The translations under genes were made by a program, and so were the position numbers. The notes under the pieces are model-generated. The model saw only the letters and a program-made list of their open reading frames with translations. It searched no databases and was not told where the DNA came from. From CAWIVH01 sp963839475 (GTDB lineage: Bacteria > Acidobacteriota > UBA6911), in NCBI GenBank assembly GCA_963839475.1, contig CAWIVH010000013.1:744001-808000 (forward strand): a DNA stretch of 64,000 nucleotides, given 5' to 3'. Positions 1 to 9,106 of this stretch are shown here, piece after piece. Numbering within the stretch: position 1 is the first letter of the stretch; the number at the start of each line of letters is the position of its first letter.

Positions 1-13
1 TTGAGGATGAGCT

Positions 14-2206
14 ATGTGGAATGATGATGTCTCGAGAAGGGGTTTTCTCAAGGGTACGTTGCTCGCAGGCGCAGTGGCTGCCGGCAACGGCATCGGCGAG
101 GCGCAGGTTCCAGTCGCGGCGGGCTGGTTTGACCGCCCGATGAGGTGGGCTCAACTGACGCTGGTCGAAAATGATCCTGGCCAGTTCGATCCCGCCTTCT
201 GGCTGGACTATTTCAAACGCATACACGCCGACGCGGCCTGCCTGAGTGCCGGGGGGTGCGTAGCGTATTATCCCACGGCCATCCCTCTTCATCATCGGAG
301 CGCCTGGATGAAAGATTCCGATCCTTTCGGGGCCCTTCTGTCGGGGTGCCGGAAACTCGGGATGAACGTCATTGCCCGCACCGATCCCCATGCGGCGCAC
401 CAGGACGTTTTCGACGCTCATCCCGATTGGATTGCCGTCGATGCGGAAGGTAAGCCCCGCAGGCATTGGGCCATGCCCGAACTGTGGGTTACCTGCGCCC
501 TCGGCCCCTACAATTTCGAGTTCATGACCGAGGTGACGCGCGAAATCGTGCGTCTGTACAAAGTCGACGGCATCTTCAGCAACCGGTGGAGCGGGTCCGG
601 CATGTGTTATTGCGAACATTGCCGGAAAAACTTCAGGGAGGCCTGCGGGCTGGACCTGCCCCGGACCGCAGACCCCGCGGACGCATCCCGAAAAAACTAT
701 ATTCTCTGGCGACAGAAAAGGCTTTTCGAACTCTGGGCCCGATGGGATGCCGAGGTCCGCAAGATCAATCCCGCGGCCCGTTTTATTCCGAATTCAGGGG
801 GTGGGGCTACCAGCGACCTCGACATGAAAAAGATCGGCGAAACCGCGGAGATTCTCTTTGCCGACAGGCAGGCGCGCCGTGCCGTCGCCGCTCCCTGGGG
901 CAACGGGAAATGCGGCAAGGAATTCCGCTCCACCATGGGCAGAAAGCCGGTGGGCGGCATTTTCAGCGTCGGACTCGAAGAGCCCTATCGCTGGAAAGAT
1001 TCGGTGCAGAGCGAAGCCGAAATCAAGATCTGGGCAGTCGACGGGATCGCCAACGGGCTGCGGCCCTGGTTCACCAAGTTTTCCGGAACCTTGCGCGATC
1101 ATCGCTGGCTGAAACCGGTCGAGGAAATCTACGACTGGCACTTCCGGTCCGAGCGATACTTGCGAAACACCGCTTCCATGGCAAGGGTTGCGATGGTTTA
1201 TTCCCAGCAGACGGCGGCTTTCTACGGCGGTTCCCGCGCCGCGGCCAAAGTGGAGGACCACACCCTCGGGTATTACCATGCGCTGATCGAAGCCAGGATT
1301 CCATTCGAAATGGTCCATGACCGGATGCTCGATGAAGCCAACGTGGACCGCTTCAAGGTTTTGGTTTTTCCCAACATTGCCGCCCTGTCCGATTCTCAGT
1401 GCGCCCAGATCAGCGCTTACGTGAGACGCGGCGGTGGGGTAGTGGCTACCTATGAGACATCGCTTTTTGATGAATGGGGAGCGGCACGCAGGGATTTCGG
1501 CCTGGGCGATCTGTTGGGAGTGCGCTATTCCGGAAGGACCGAAGGACCGATGCAGAACTCCTATCTGAACGTCGAAAAAGATCCTGTTACGGGAAAGTTT
1601 CACAATCTGCTGGCAGGGCTGGAGAACGCAGGGCGGATTGTAAACGGTGTCCATCGCGTCGTCGCAGAGCCATTGTCGAAGCCGCTCTACTCGCCGCTGA
1701 CTCTTGTACCGTCGTATCCCGATCTGCCCATGGAGGAGGTTTATCCGCGCCAGCCCAGGACGGATATACCTGGAGTTTTCCTGAAGAAAGAAGGCCGGGG
1801 AAGAGTGGTTTACTTCCCATGGGATGCCGATCGCACCTTCTGGGAGATTTTGTGCCCCGACCATGGGAAGCTGCTAGCCAATGCCGCAGATTGGGCTGCC
1901 AATGAGCCCCGTCCGGTTGAAATTTCCGGCCCCGGCGTGCTTGATGTGACGATCTGGCGCCAGGAGAAGTCCATTACGATTCACATGGTCAATCTCACAA
2001 ATCCCATGATGATGAAAGGGCCTTTCCGCGAGATCCTGCCGGTGGGCGAGCAACACGTCAGGGTGCGCCTGCCCAGCGGCCTGAAACCGCGCAAGGTCCA
2101 ATTCCTGGTTCAAGGCATGTCGCCGAAGGTAACGCAGGTCGCCGGAGGCATCGAGTTTGCAGTCCCTGCCATCCACCTTCACGAAGTCGCTGCCATCGAC
2201 ATTTGA
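14..2206 (+). CDS. Tat-exported glycoside hydrolase-like protein with beta-galactosidase trimerisation-type domain
   Basis: 730 aa. The N-terminus has a twin-arginine signal (SRRGFLKG at residues 7-14, then a hydrophobic stretch), so the protein is probably exported folded. Residues about 40-380 look like the TIM-barrel of the hypothetical glycosyl hydrolase 6 (GHL6) group, with a DGIFSNRW segment and a CYCEHCRKNF cysteine cluster near residue 200 that may bind a metal. Residues about 390-560 resemble the glutamine-amidotransferase-like trimerisation domain of GH42 beta-galactosidases (KVLVFPNIAALSD, then RRGGGVVATYETS). Substrate is unknown; a secreted plant or microbial glycan is a reasonable inference. 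The ATG at 14 follows a GAGG ribosome-binding site. The gene is convergent with the next one, 4 bases apart. Domain assignment is from recognition of sequence style, not a search. Confidence 0.85.
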   Translation: MWNDDVSRRGFLKGTLLAGAVAAGNGIGEAQVPVAAGWFDRPMRWAQLTLVENDPGQFDPAFWLDYFKRIHADAACLSAGGCVAYYPTAIPLHHRSAWMKDSDPFGALLSGCRKLGMNVIARTDPHAAHQDVFDAHPDWIAVDAEGKPRRHWAMPELWVTCALGPYNFEFMTEVTREIVRLYKVDGIFSNRWSGSGMCYCEHCRKNFREACGLDLPRTADPADASRKNYILWRQKRLFELWARWDAEVRKINPAARFIPNSGGGATSDLDMKKIGETAEILFADRQARRAVAAPWGNGKCGKEFRSTMGRKPVGGIFSVGLEEPYRWKDSVQSEAEIKIWAVDGIANGLRPWFTKFSGTLRDHRWLKPVEEIYDWHFRSERYLRNTASMARVAMVYSQQTAAFYGGSRAAAKVEDHTLGYYHALIEARIPFEMVHDRMLDEANVDRFKVLVFPNIAALSDSQCAQISAYVRRGGGVVATYETSLFDEWGAARRDFGLGDLLGVRYSGRTEGPMQNSYLNVEKDPVTGKFHNLLAGLENAGRIVNGVHRVVAEPLSKPLYSPLTLVPSYPDLPMEEVYPRQPRTDIPGVFLKKEGRGRVVYFPWDADRTFWEILCPDHGKLLANAADWAANEPRPVEISGPGVLDVTIWRQEKSITIHMVNLTNPMMMKGPFREILPVGEQHVRVRLPSGLKPRKVQFLVQGMSPKVTQVAGGIEFAVPAIHLHEVAAIDI

Positions 2207-2210
2207 CGGA

Positions 2211-2786
2211 TCAGCCCGCGTCCGGACGTTTCCCATAAACGGGCTGGGGAAGGTCCCGGTCCCGGTCATAAGGCAGCGGTGCGGGCTCCGGGATGGCCAG
2301 ATCGGGCCATCTGGAAGCCCAGGAAGCACGCTCGGATTCATCGGCATAATACTTCAAGTACAACATGAGATCTTCATCACTATCTCCTGATGATAGATCG
2401 ATATGTTCTGTATAGTGAGAATGCTCGGGCAGGATCGGGGTTGGTTCTCGCAGGATATCGTTCCATAGGCGCGTGTACAGTTCGCGATCGCTGAGGTGAT
2501 CCGTGAAATGCAGATAGCTCCCGACGACCGCCATGTTCCAGATCAGATTCCAGAGAGTTTTCGTGAGCTGGTCATCGTCCAGATTGTCGGGTGAGGGCAG
2601 ATCGAGTCCCCGCTCTTTTAGAACATCGAAAAGGGTAACCATTGGCCCGCCTTCGATTGCCCCCATGGTTTCCAAAAACAAATCTCGCTCCCGGCTTTCA
2701 TTTTTTTCCATGAATTTCCCCGCAGCCATATATACGGTTGTCCGATGCACCTCTTGGTTGGAGGCGCGTGTCAGCAGGTGCTTCAT
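2211..2786 (-). CDS. Conserved-looking hypothetical protein, 191 aa, acidic
   Basis: 191 aa, soluble and rich in Asp, Glu and Leu, without signal peptide or membrane segment. I do not recognise the family. The region LSDRELYTRLWNDIL and the helical N-terminal half suggest an all-alpha fold; the C-terminus is proline-rich (PEPAPLPYDRDRDLPQP). Coding use is consistent over the full length, and it lies tail to tail with the glycosidase-like gene at 14-2206. The start chosen is the ATG at 2786; a second ATG about 19 codons in is possible. No function can be proposed. Confidence 0.7.
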   Translation of the reverse strand: MKHLLTRASNQEVHRTTVYMAAGKFMEKNESRERDLFLETMGAIEGGPMVTLFDVLKERGLDLPSPDNLDDDQLTKTLWNLIWNMAVVGSYLHFTDHLSDRELYTRLWNDILREPTPILPEHSHYTEHIDLSSGDSDEDLMLYLKYYADESERASWASRWPDLAIPEPAPLPYDRDRDLPQPVYGKRPDAG

Positions 2787-2833
2787 GAAGACTTAATGCG
2801 GGGAAGCTAAAATGAGCGAAGATTTAATGCGGA

Positions 2834-2851
2834 GGCGCGCGGCTGCGCGCC
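2834..2851. repeat. Short GC hairpin
   Basis: Perfect 7-bp inverted repeat GGCGCGC / GCGCGCC with a GGCT loop, in the spacer upstream of the 191-aa gene. It lies just after two near-identical direct repeats (AAGACTTAATGCGGGG and AAGATTTAATGCGGAG, about 33 bases apart). No T-run follows, so it is not a classical terminator. Confidence 0.5.
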
Positions 2852-2876
2852 GGTGCCGATTGAGGTGCATTATTCT

Positions 2877-2947
2877 AACCACAAAGAACACGAAGACCAC
2901 AAATAATTGATTTAAAATTACTTGCGGTCTTGGAGTTCTTCGTGGTT
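2877..2947. repeat. Imperfect 22-bp inverted repeat (CCACAAAGAACACGAAGACC type)
   Basis: Left arm 2877-2898 and right arm 2926-2947 pair at 19 of 22 positions around a 27-base AT-rich loop. The arms have the purine-rich AACCACnAAGAACnCnAAGACC form seen in dispersed intergenic palindromes of some GC-rich bacteria. It sits between the 3' end of the fucosidase gene and the 5' side of the 191-aa gene, both on the minus strand. On the minus strand a T-run (complement of 2948-2953) precedes the hairpin rather than following it, so a terminator role is uncertain; a dispersed repeat element is more likely. Confidence 0.65.
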
Positions 2948-2974
2948 AAAAAACGTTGTTACCCATATTTGCAG

Positions 2975-4303
2975 CTAGACCTTCTCCCGGGGCCGTTCCT
3001 TTCGAACAAAATCGGTGTCCTGGGTAGGCTCGTTTTCACACTCGATTGCCAGCACGGTGACCGGGTCATCGGGCGGCGATGGGGGCAGGCCGGTGAATCG
3101 AACCCGGAATGTATCCTGGTCAAAAGCCACCTTTTTATTTGAAGTCAGCATGTGGGCCGACTTCACCTTGCTTTTCAAGCCTCCGATGGCGAAGGTATCG
3201 CCCGGCCAGAAATGAATGTGGGCGTACAACGTGTCGCCTTTGCGGGTAAAATTCGCGAGATTTGAACGGCGCACCTGGCATTTCTCCGCACCATAAATGG
3301 AAGACCAGTTTTTATCCATCCACTCTCCGACCTTGGTCAGGATCTGCACAGATTCCTTCGGTATGGATCCGTCTCCTGTCGGCCCGATGTTGAACAGAAA
3401 GTTCCCGCCATCCCGGGCGCAGGTGACCAGGTTGCGCACCACCTGTTTGGGGCTTTTCCAGGCGTCGTCGCCCTTGTTATAGCCCCAGCTGTCATTCATG
3501 GTCATGCACGCTTCCCACGCACGGTCGCCCTGTTCCGCCTGAATACGCTGTTCGGGAGTGGAAAAATCTCCGGGCAGTTTGTTCCGATTGTTGACGATGA
3601 TATCGGGCTGGAGGGAGAAGACCATTTGATTCATTCGTTCGGATTCCCAGCCGGCGGCATCGAGCGGCCAGGCAACGTCGTACCAGAGGATGTCGATCTT
3701 GCCGTAATTGGTGAGCAGCTCCTTGATCTGGCCGCGGATATATTCGATGAAACGTTTGCGTGCGGCTTCATCCGTCGCGCAGAGGGCGCCATCGGGGTGG
3801 TGCCAGTCCATGAGGGAGTGGTAAAACCCGACCCTCAGACCTTCCCCCCTTGCAGCGTCGACAAATTCGCGGACCAAATCTCGCCCGCAGGCCTGCTTGG
3901 GAGCGCAATAGGGCGTAAGCTTGGAGTCGAAAAGGCAGAAGCCCTCGTGGTGCTTCGTAGTCATCACCATGTATTTCATTCCAGCCTTGCGCGCCAGCTT
4001 GGCCCAATCCTTGGCTGGAGTCGGCTTGGGCAGGAACTGTTTGGTCAACTGTTCGTATTCAGCAACGGGGATGCCTTCGTTTTCCATGACCCATTCGTGC
4101 CGGCCGAGAACCGAATACAGTCCCCAATGGATGAACATGCCGAATTTCGCCTCGTGCCACCATTTCATTCTGCGAGCCCGGTCAGCAGAGTCCTGGGGGG
4201 CAGTAATATTCGTCTGGCTCACGATTTCAGGCACTCCCAGCGCCGAGACTCCGGCTCCCGCTCCCACCATTGCCAGGTAATCACGTCTTGATAAACGGTT
4301 CAT
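2975..4303 (-). CDS. Alpha-L-fucosidase, GH29 family, Tat-exported
   Basis: 442 aa. Hydrolyses terminal alpha-L-fucose from glycans. The Tat signal is LSRRDYLAMVGAGAG at residues 4-18. The GH29 barrel begins with KWWHEAKFGMFIHWGLYS (about 47-64), followed by KYMVMTTKHHEGFCLFDS (substrate-binding His pair), GFYHSLMDWHHP and GKIDILWYDVAWP, where the Asp of WYD is in the position of the catalytic nucleophile. The C-terminal 80 residues form the usual beta domain. Length fits a minimal GH29 enzyme. The ATG at 4303 is preceded by AAAGGAG at good spacing. It is divergent from the prolyl oligopeptidase gene. With the protein at 14-2206 it suggests extracytoplasmic glycan use. Confidence 0.92.
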   Translation of the reverse strand: MNRLSRRDYLAMVGAGAGVSALGVPEIVSQTNITAPQDSADRARRMKWWHEAKFGMFIHWGLYSVLGRHEWVMENEGIPVAEYEQLTKQFLPKPTPAKDWAKLARKAGMKYMVMTTKHHEGFCLFDSKLTPYCAPKQACGRDLVREFVDAARGEGLRVGFYHSLMDWHHPDGALCATDEAARKRFIEYIRGQIKELLTNYGKIDILWYDVAWPLDAAGWESERMNQMVFSLQPDIIVNNRNKLPGDFSTPEQRIQAEQGDRAWEACMTMNDSWGYNKGDDAWKSPKQVVRNLVTCARDGGNFLFNIGPTGDGSIPKESVQILTKVGEWMDKNWSSIYGAEKCQVRRSNLANFTRKGDTLYAHIHFWPGDTFAIGGLKSKVKSAHMLTSNKKVAFDQDTFRVRFTGLPPSPPDDPVTVLAIECENEPTQDTDFVRKERPREKV

Positions 4304-4392
4304 GATCGACTACTCCTTTTCCAAGTAATGCGGAACATTGTAACATCAGGTGGCAGAAACCGAGGCGTCGATCCTTTTCAAGGAATTTGATC

Positions 4393-6528
4393 ATGACAAA
4401 GAGTGATGTGATTTTGTATTCCGCGGTATGGCTGATCCTTCTGGCTGGCTGCAATCTCCAGGGAACCAAATCTCCCGCCGGCAAACGACCGGAGTACCCG
4501 GCCTCGCGCAAGGAGGAGGTAAAGGAAAATATCCACGGAGTGGAGGTCCGTGATCCTTACCGCTGGTTGGAGGACGAAAAAAGTCCGGAAGTGAGATCCT
4601 GGCTTAAAAATCAGGATCAAATGGCACGCGCCTATTTGGGAGCCCTGCCTGGGCGTGCGGCCATAGCCCGCCGGCTGCAGCAGCTTTATTACGCCGACGA
4701 GCTTTTCCCGCCCACTCATCGGGGCAGCCGCTATTTTTACAGCCGGAGGCACGCCACCAAAGAGAAAAGCATTGTGTATTGGAAGGAAGGAAAGGATGGG
4801 GAGGAACGGATTTTGTTCGATCCTAATGCCTGGTCTGAGGATGGCAGTGTTTCGCTGGGTGATTTCTCGGTCACCGAAGATGGCAGGACTGTTGCCTATA
4901 CCGTTCGACGCAACAATTCGGATGAGGCCACCTTGTATGTAATGGATGTGGCTTCGGGACGAAAATCGGATGTCGATGTGATCGAAGGCGCAAAATATGC
5001 GTATGCCTCGTGGCATCCTGATGGTAAGAGTTTCTATTACACCTGGCTTCCCGTCGATCCGGCCATTCAGGCGTCCGAAAGGCCGGGCTGGGCCGAAGTG
5101 CGGCTGCACCGCCTCGGCGAGAATCCGGCCAGGGATGCTGTGATTCACGGGAAAACCGGAGATCCCACGTCCTTCATTGGCGCGGGCATTTCCCGCGATG
5201 GCCGCTGGTTGATCCTCCAGATCCAGCATGGCTGGACCTCGAACGATGTTTGGTTCCGCGATCTTCGTGCTGGGCAGGCGGGTTGGACTCCGCTGGTAGT
5301 TGGCCGAAACTTCATGTACAGCGTTGATCCCTGGCGTGATTGGTTCTATGTCAGGACCAATGAAGGCGCCGGCCGGTATCGTGCTTTCCGTGTCGACCCA
5401 GCCAGGCCGTCGCGCGACCAGTGGATTGAGATAGTGCCGGAGCGGAAGGATGCCACGCTGGACGGTTTGAGTATCGTAGGGGAGCGGCTTGCGCTGAACT
5501 ATATAAAAGACGCGACCAGCCGCCTTGAAGTGCATGAACTCGATGGCAAGCTGGTGCGCGAGGTTCTTCTGCCGGGGGTAGGCACAGCCGTCGGGCTGAC
5601 CGGGAACGAGGATGAGGACGAAGCCTATTACAGCTACCTTTCCTACACGACTCCTCGGGAAATCTATGTCACGAGTGTAAAAACAGGCGAATCCAGGATC
5701 TGGAGCAAGCTGCAGCTTCCAGTCGATCCATCGCGCTACGCGGTGGAGCAGGTCTGGTTTTCCTCCAAGGATGGCACCCGGATCTCGATGTTCCTGGTGC
5801 ATCGCAAGGACCTTCAAAAAACCGGTCGCGTTCCCACCCTGCTTTACGGGTACGGCGGTTTTCAGGTTTCGTTGACTCCTTCATTCCGGCCATCGGTTTA
5901 CCCCTGGCTCGAACATGGCGGGCTCTACGCGGAGGTCAACCTGCGCGGGGGCGGCGAATACGGCGAGGATTGGCACCGGGCGGGCATGCTCGACAAAAAA
6001 CAGAATGTCTTTGACGATTTTGCGGCGGCTGCGAATTTCCTTGTTGGCCAGGGATACACCCGGCCAGAATCCCTGGCCATCGAAGGCGGCTCCAACGGGG
6101 GTCTGCTGGTGGGTGCGGCCATGACGCAGAATCCCGGGCTTTTCCGCGCGGTCATCTGTGCAGTGCCGCTGCTGGACATGGTTCGCTATCACCTCTTTGG
6201 TTCGGGAAGGACCTGGATCCACGAATACGGATCGGCGGAGGATCCCGCGCAATTCCGCACCCTGCTGGATTACTCGCCCTATCATCATGTGCGGGAAGGA
6301 GTATCTTATCCGGCGCTGCTGCTTCTCGCCGCCGACAGCGATGACCGCGTGGATCCGATGCACGCGCGAAAGTTTGCTGCGGCGATGCAGGCGGTGCCGG
6401 CTCGAGGACCGGTGCTCCTGCGGGTGGAAGCCCATTCGGGCCATGGAGGTGCGGACATGATCAAAGCGGCCATCGAAAGGGATGCCGACAAATGGTCGTT
6501 TATATTCGATCAGCTGGGCTTGCCTTGA
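4393..6528 (+). CDS. Prolyl oligopeptidase family serine peptidase (S9A), predicted lipoprotein
   Basis: 711 aa from the ATG at 4393, which follows AAGGA; a TTG at 4387 is an alternative. The N-terminus is a lipoprotein signal with lipobox LAGC (Cys about 18). The protein starts the S9A fold with EVKENIHGVEVRDPYRWLED, has the seven-bladed propeller (about 75-450) and a C-terminal alpha/beta hydrolase domain. The catalytic Ser is S567 in EGGSNGG, the Asp lies in DSDDRVDP (648-655) and the His is H684 in HSGHGG, so the triad is intact. Length is typical for the family. It cleaves short peptides after proline, and here is probably anchored in the envelope. It stands alone as a transcription unit. 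Confidence 0.93.
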   Translation: MTKSDVILYSAVWLILLAGCNLQGTKSPAGKRPEYPASRKEEVKENIHGVEVRDPYRWLEDEKSPEVRSWLKNQDQMARAYLGALPGRAAIARRLQQLYYADELFPPTHRGSRYFYSRRHATKEKSIVYWKEGKDGEERILFDPNAWSEDGSVSLGDFSVTEDGRTVAYTVRRNNSDEATLYVMDVASGRKSDVDVIEGAKYAYASWHPDGKSFYYTWLPVDPAIQASERPGWAEVRLHRLGENPARDAVIHGKTGDPTSFIGAGISRDGRWLILQIQHGWTSNDVWFRDLRAGQAGWTPLVVGRNFMYSVDPWRDWFYVRTNEGAGRYRAFRVDPARPSRDQWIEIVPERKDATLDGLSIVGERLALNYIKDATSRLEVHELDGKLVREVLLPGVGTAVGLTGNEDEDEAYYSYLSYTTPREIYVTSVKTGESRIWSKLQLPVDPSRYAVEQVWFSSKDGTRISMFLVHRKDLQKTGRVPTLLYGYGGFQVSLTPSFRPSVYPWLEHGGLYAEVNLRGGGEYGEDWHRAGMLDKKQNVFDDFAAAANFLVGQGYTRPESLAIEGGSNGGLLVGAAMTQNPGLFRAVICAVPLLDMVRYHLFGSGRTWIHEYGSAEDPAQFRTLLDYSPYHHVREGVSYPALLLLAADSDDRVDPMHARKFAAAMQAVPARGPVLLRVEAHSGHGGADMIKAAIERDADKWSFIFDQLGLP

Positions 6529-6750
6529 GAGAGTCAGGTTGCTTCAATACCAATGCTATCTAAATTATAGCCAGAATCTGACTGCCCGAGACGTCTGAGC
6601 CTCGGCTGAAGCTGTATTTTAACCCGGAGCTGTGTTCCCGGATATGGCTCTTGAGACGACGTTTCCCTTGGTTCAGTCCTCGCTGGCAGCGCGGATGACG
6701 TTGAGGCCATCTATCTCGGAAGCAGCTCAGAAAAATCTAGATTCAGACTA

Positions 6751-6778
6751 TCGATGACACGTGTCTCTCCGTCATCGA
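6751..6778. terminator. Hairpin at the 3' end of the TPR gene, possible terminator
   Basis: Perfect 8-bp inverted repeat TCGATGAC / GTCATCGA with a 12-base loop. It overlaps the stop codon of the minus-strand gene at 6772-8931. Downstream on the minus strand the transcript has only a weak U-rich stretch (ATTTTTC about 15 bases on), so termination is plausible but not certain. Confidence 0.35.
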
Positions 6779-8931
6779 CGCTTGCGTAATTTGGCAGCCC
6801 TTTCCAAGTTTGATTTTGCCTGATCGTTGCCGGGAGCCAATCGCAAGGCCTCAGAATAGAGGGCGATTGCTTCATCAACATTGCCGTGTTTTTCCAGAGC
6901 GAAACCTAAATTATTATGGGCAATAGCATAGTCCGGCTTAAGTTGAATCGCTTTCCGATAGTAACGGATGGCATCTTCCAGATTGCTTTGTTGCATCAAT
7001 GCCGAACCCATATTGCAATAAGCTTCCGCATAATTAGGTTTGGCCTTTATAGCATTGGCAAAATATTGAAGGGCCTGGGCATCTTGTCCTTGCTGTAAGC
7101 AAACAGTGCCGGCTTGATAGTATCCTTCAGCATAATCCGGCATCAGGCGAAATGCGGTTTCCAAATAGCCGGATGATTCGCTCAAACGGCGCTGTTTCAA
7201 TAAACTCAAACCCAAATAATAATAAGCCCATTGCATGTCGCTCCGAATGCGAATGGCTTCGAGGTAATGTTTCTCAGCTTCCCCATGCTTCTGTACGCGC
7301 CCAAGAGCGTTCGCCAAGTTATAGTGAGCCATCGCATATTCAGGGTCGACAGTTAGCGCTCGTCGATAAGCGGCAATCCCTTCCTCGATGCGCTGCAAGT
7401 TCACATAGTCGACGCCGAGGTTGTTGAGAGCTTCAGCGTAATCCTGCTTGAGCTCAACTGCGCGCCTATGCTGTTCCAACGCCTTTGCGAAATTCCCTTC
7501 TCGGAAATAAGCAATGCCCATATTATTGTAGGCAACTGCCAGATTGGGTTTACTGCGCAAAACCGCACTGAATTCTTTGCGAGCTTCCTGTAAGCGTCCT
7601 TGTTTGATAAACAAATTTCCTAGATTATTGTGCGCAAGCCAGCAATCTTGATTCTTAGAAATTGTGTCCAACCATAACATTTCTTCATTTTGATATTTGA
7701 CAATCTCCGCCCGACCAATCCCAATTAGGCTGACAATGACAACAGAAGCGAGGAACAGGCGCACTTTTGCTAGCCTTGTTTGTCCAAGCCTCCAATTCGC
7801 CGCAATAATCGTTCCTGAAATGATGGCAATGCTTGCCAAATATTGAAAATGATCCGCCACATAAGAAAAGCGCATGGGATATACGTTAAAGAATCCCAGC
7901 ACAGGAAAGAGCAAACATACAAATGCCGCCATTACAGCTAAAGGTGCCTTGGATATACGCGCTCTGGCATACCATAACATTAGAAACAACGCTGCCATTG
8001 CTAAGGGGAACAAATATTGCCAGAAGTTTAGGCTGGAAATCTCCCATCGGGGATATATAAAGATCAATGGATGAGGCCATAGAATCTTCCCGATATAAAA
8101 CCACATCACACGGCCCGCAAGCATGAAGCGTTCCACGATCGAAAGAGTCCATTCCTCCCCTAACGCTCCCACATGATAGACTTCTATCCATGCAGTCATC
8201 ATGCCAAGTATCCCACCCAGCACGAACATTGGCAGCAATGGTGCTATCTGTTTCCATCCAACCTTCCCGCAACGCCACCAAAGCAGAATTAGGAGAAGCG
8301 CAGGCAATATCGCAGTTACCGTTTTGCTAAGGAGAGCACAGAGAAAAAGAGCAAGGCTAAGAAAATAGTAGACATTAAAATAACGGTGGCGTTTTGATGG
8401 TGAATGCTCCCACAAACGGGACCAATGAATATAAGCGAAAAGAGCAGAAAGAAAGAAGAAACCGGAAAGTGTATTTTTTCTTTCGGTTATCCATGCTACC
8501 GATTCCAGATGAACCGGATGAAGAGCGAATACTAATGAAATAAAAAACGCCGGTTTCACGTCGAGTTTTTTCAGCAACGACCAAAGAATCAGCGCGTTCG
8601 CGATATGGATGAGGACATTAATGATGTGATTGACTTGCGGATTCGGACCCCATACTTGTCGTTCCAGCCAAAATCCGGTAAAAACCAAAGGGTAATATTG
8701 TGGAGAAGAACTGGGGGAGAGCCAAATTCGCTTTAGGCCTTGCCAATCTCGCAAATTAGCGTTTTCAGAGACGTACTGATCATCATCCCAAATGTATCCG
8801 GCATGGATAATAGGGTAATACGTAATGATTACCAACCCGACCAACAGCATTCCAAGAGCCGATTGGAGACGCTTTTCTGCAATTTCTTGCGAAGCCGACA
8901 AGAAGAGGTTCTCCTTCGTAACGAAGCCCAT
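6772..8931 (-). CDS. TMTC-like membrane glycosyltransferase (GT-C) with C-terminal TPR repeats
   Basis: 719 aa from ATG at 8931 (a TTG at 8955 is possible). The first about 400 residues hold some ten membrane segments. An early loop carries WDDDQYV, a GT-C-type acidic motif, followed by FALHPVHLESVAWITERKNTLSGFFFL, a signature also seen in TMTC-type O-mannosyltransferases and bacterial relatives. Residues about 430-715 are eight or so TPR units (for example AVAYNNMGIAYFREGNFAKALEQHRRAVELK). It probably transfers a sugar from a polyprenyl phosphate to protein on the outer face of the inner membrane; acceptor unknown. Base composition is unusual: two sampled 60-base lines (7561, 8401) are about 42% GC while line 5041 in the neighbouring gene is about 68%. 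This suggests horizontal acquisition. Confidence 0.85.
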   Translation of the reverse strand: MGFVTKENLFLSASQEIAEKRLQSALGMLLVGLVIITYYPIIHAGYIWDDDQYVSENANLRDWQGLKRIWLSPSSSPQYYPLVFTGFWLERQVWGPNPQVNHIINVLIHIANALILWSLLKKLDVKPAFFISLVFALHPVHLESVAWITERKNTLSGFFFLSALFAYIHWSRLWEHSPSKRHRYFNVYYFLSLALFLCALLSKTVTAILPALLLILLWWRCGKVGWKQIAPLLPMFVLGGILGMMTAWIEVYHVGALGEEWTLSIVERFMLAGRVMWFYIGKILWPHPLIFIYPRWEISSLNFWQYLFPLAMAALFLMLWYARARISKAPLAVMAAFVCLLFPVLGFFNVYPMRFSYVADHFQYLASIAIISGTIIAANWRLGQTRLAKVRLFLASVVIVSLIGIGRAEIVKYQNEEMLWLDTISKNQDCWLAHNNLGNLFIKQGRLQEARKEFSAVLRSKPNLAVAYNNMGIAYFREGNFAKALEQHRRAVELKQDYAEALNNLGVDYVNLQRIEEGIAAYRRALTVDPEYAMAHYNLANALGRVQKHGEAEKHYLEAIRIRSDMQWAYYYLGLSLLKQRRLSESSGYLETAFRLMPDYAEGYYQAGTVCLQQGQDAQALQYFANAIKAKPNYAEAYCNMGSALMQQSNLEDAIRYYRKAIQLKPDYAIAHNNLGFALEKHGNVDEAIALYSEALRLAPGNDQAKSNLERAAKLRKRR

Positions 8932-9106
8932 TTCCCCAAAAGAGCAGAGGAGCAAAAGTTATACGCCAAAGCTCGGGCTTACGGCAGGCGCTCCTACCGC
9001 CTCGCAATTATTGGAGATCTTGCATCCTTGAGGTTTGCTGAAAAAACAACCTCTCAGACTCAAAGGCATCCAAGGTTCTCCAAGCACTTCCATCCGCCCA
9101 AACAGC

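Noticed and set aside
794..1864. 356-codon frame opposite the first glycosidase-like gene
   Set aside because: No protein-like motif. The Tat signal and barrel features belong to the plus strand.
4378..5817. 479-codon open frame opposite the prolyl oligopeptidase gene
   Set aside because: No recognisable protein features. The plus-strand gene has an intact catalytic triad over the same region.
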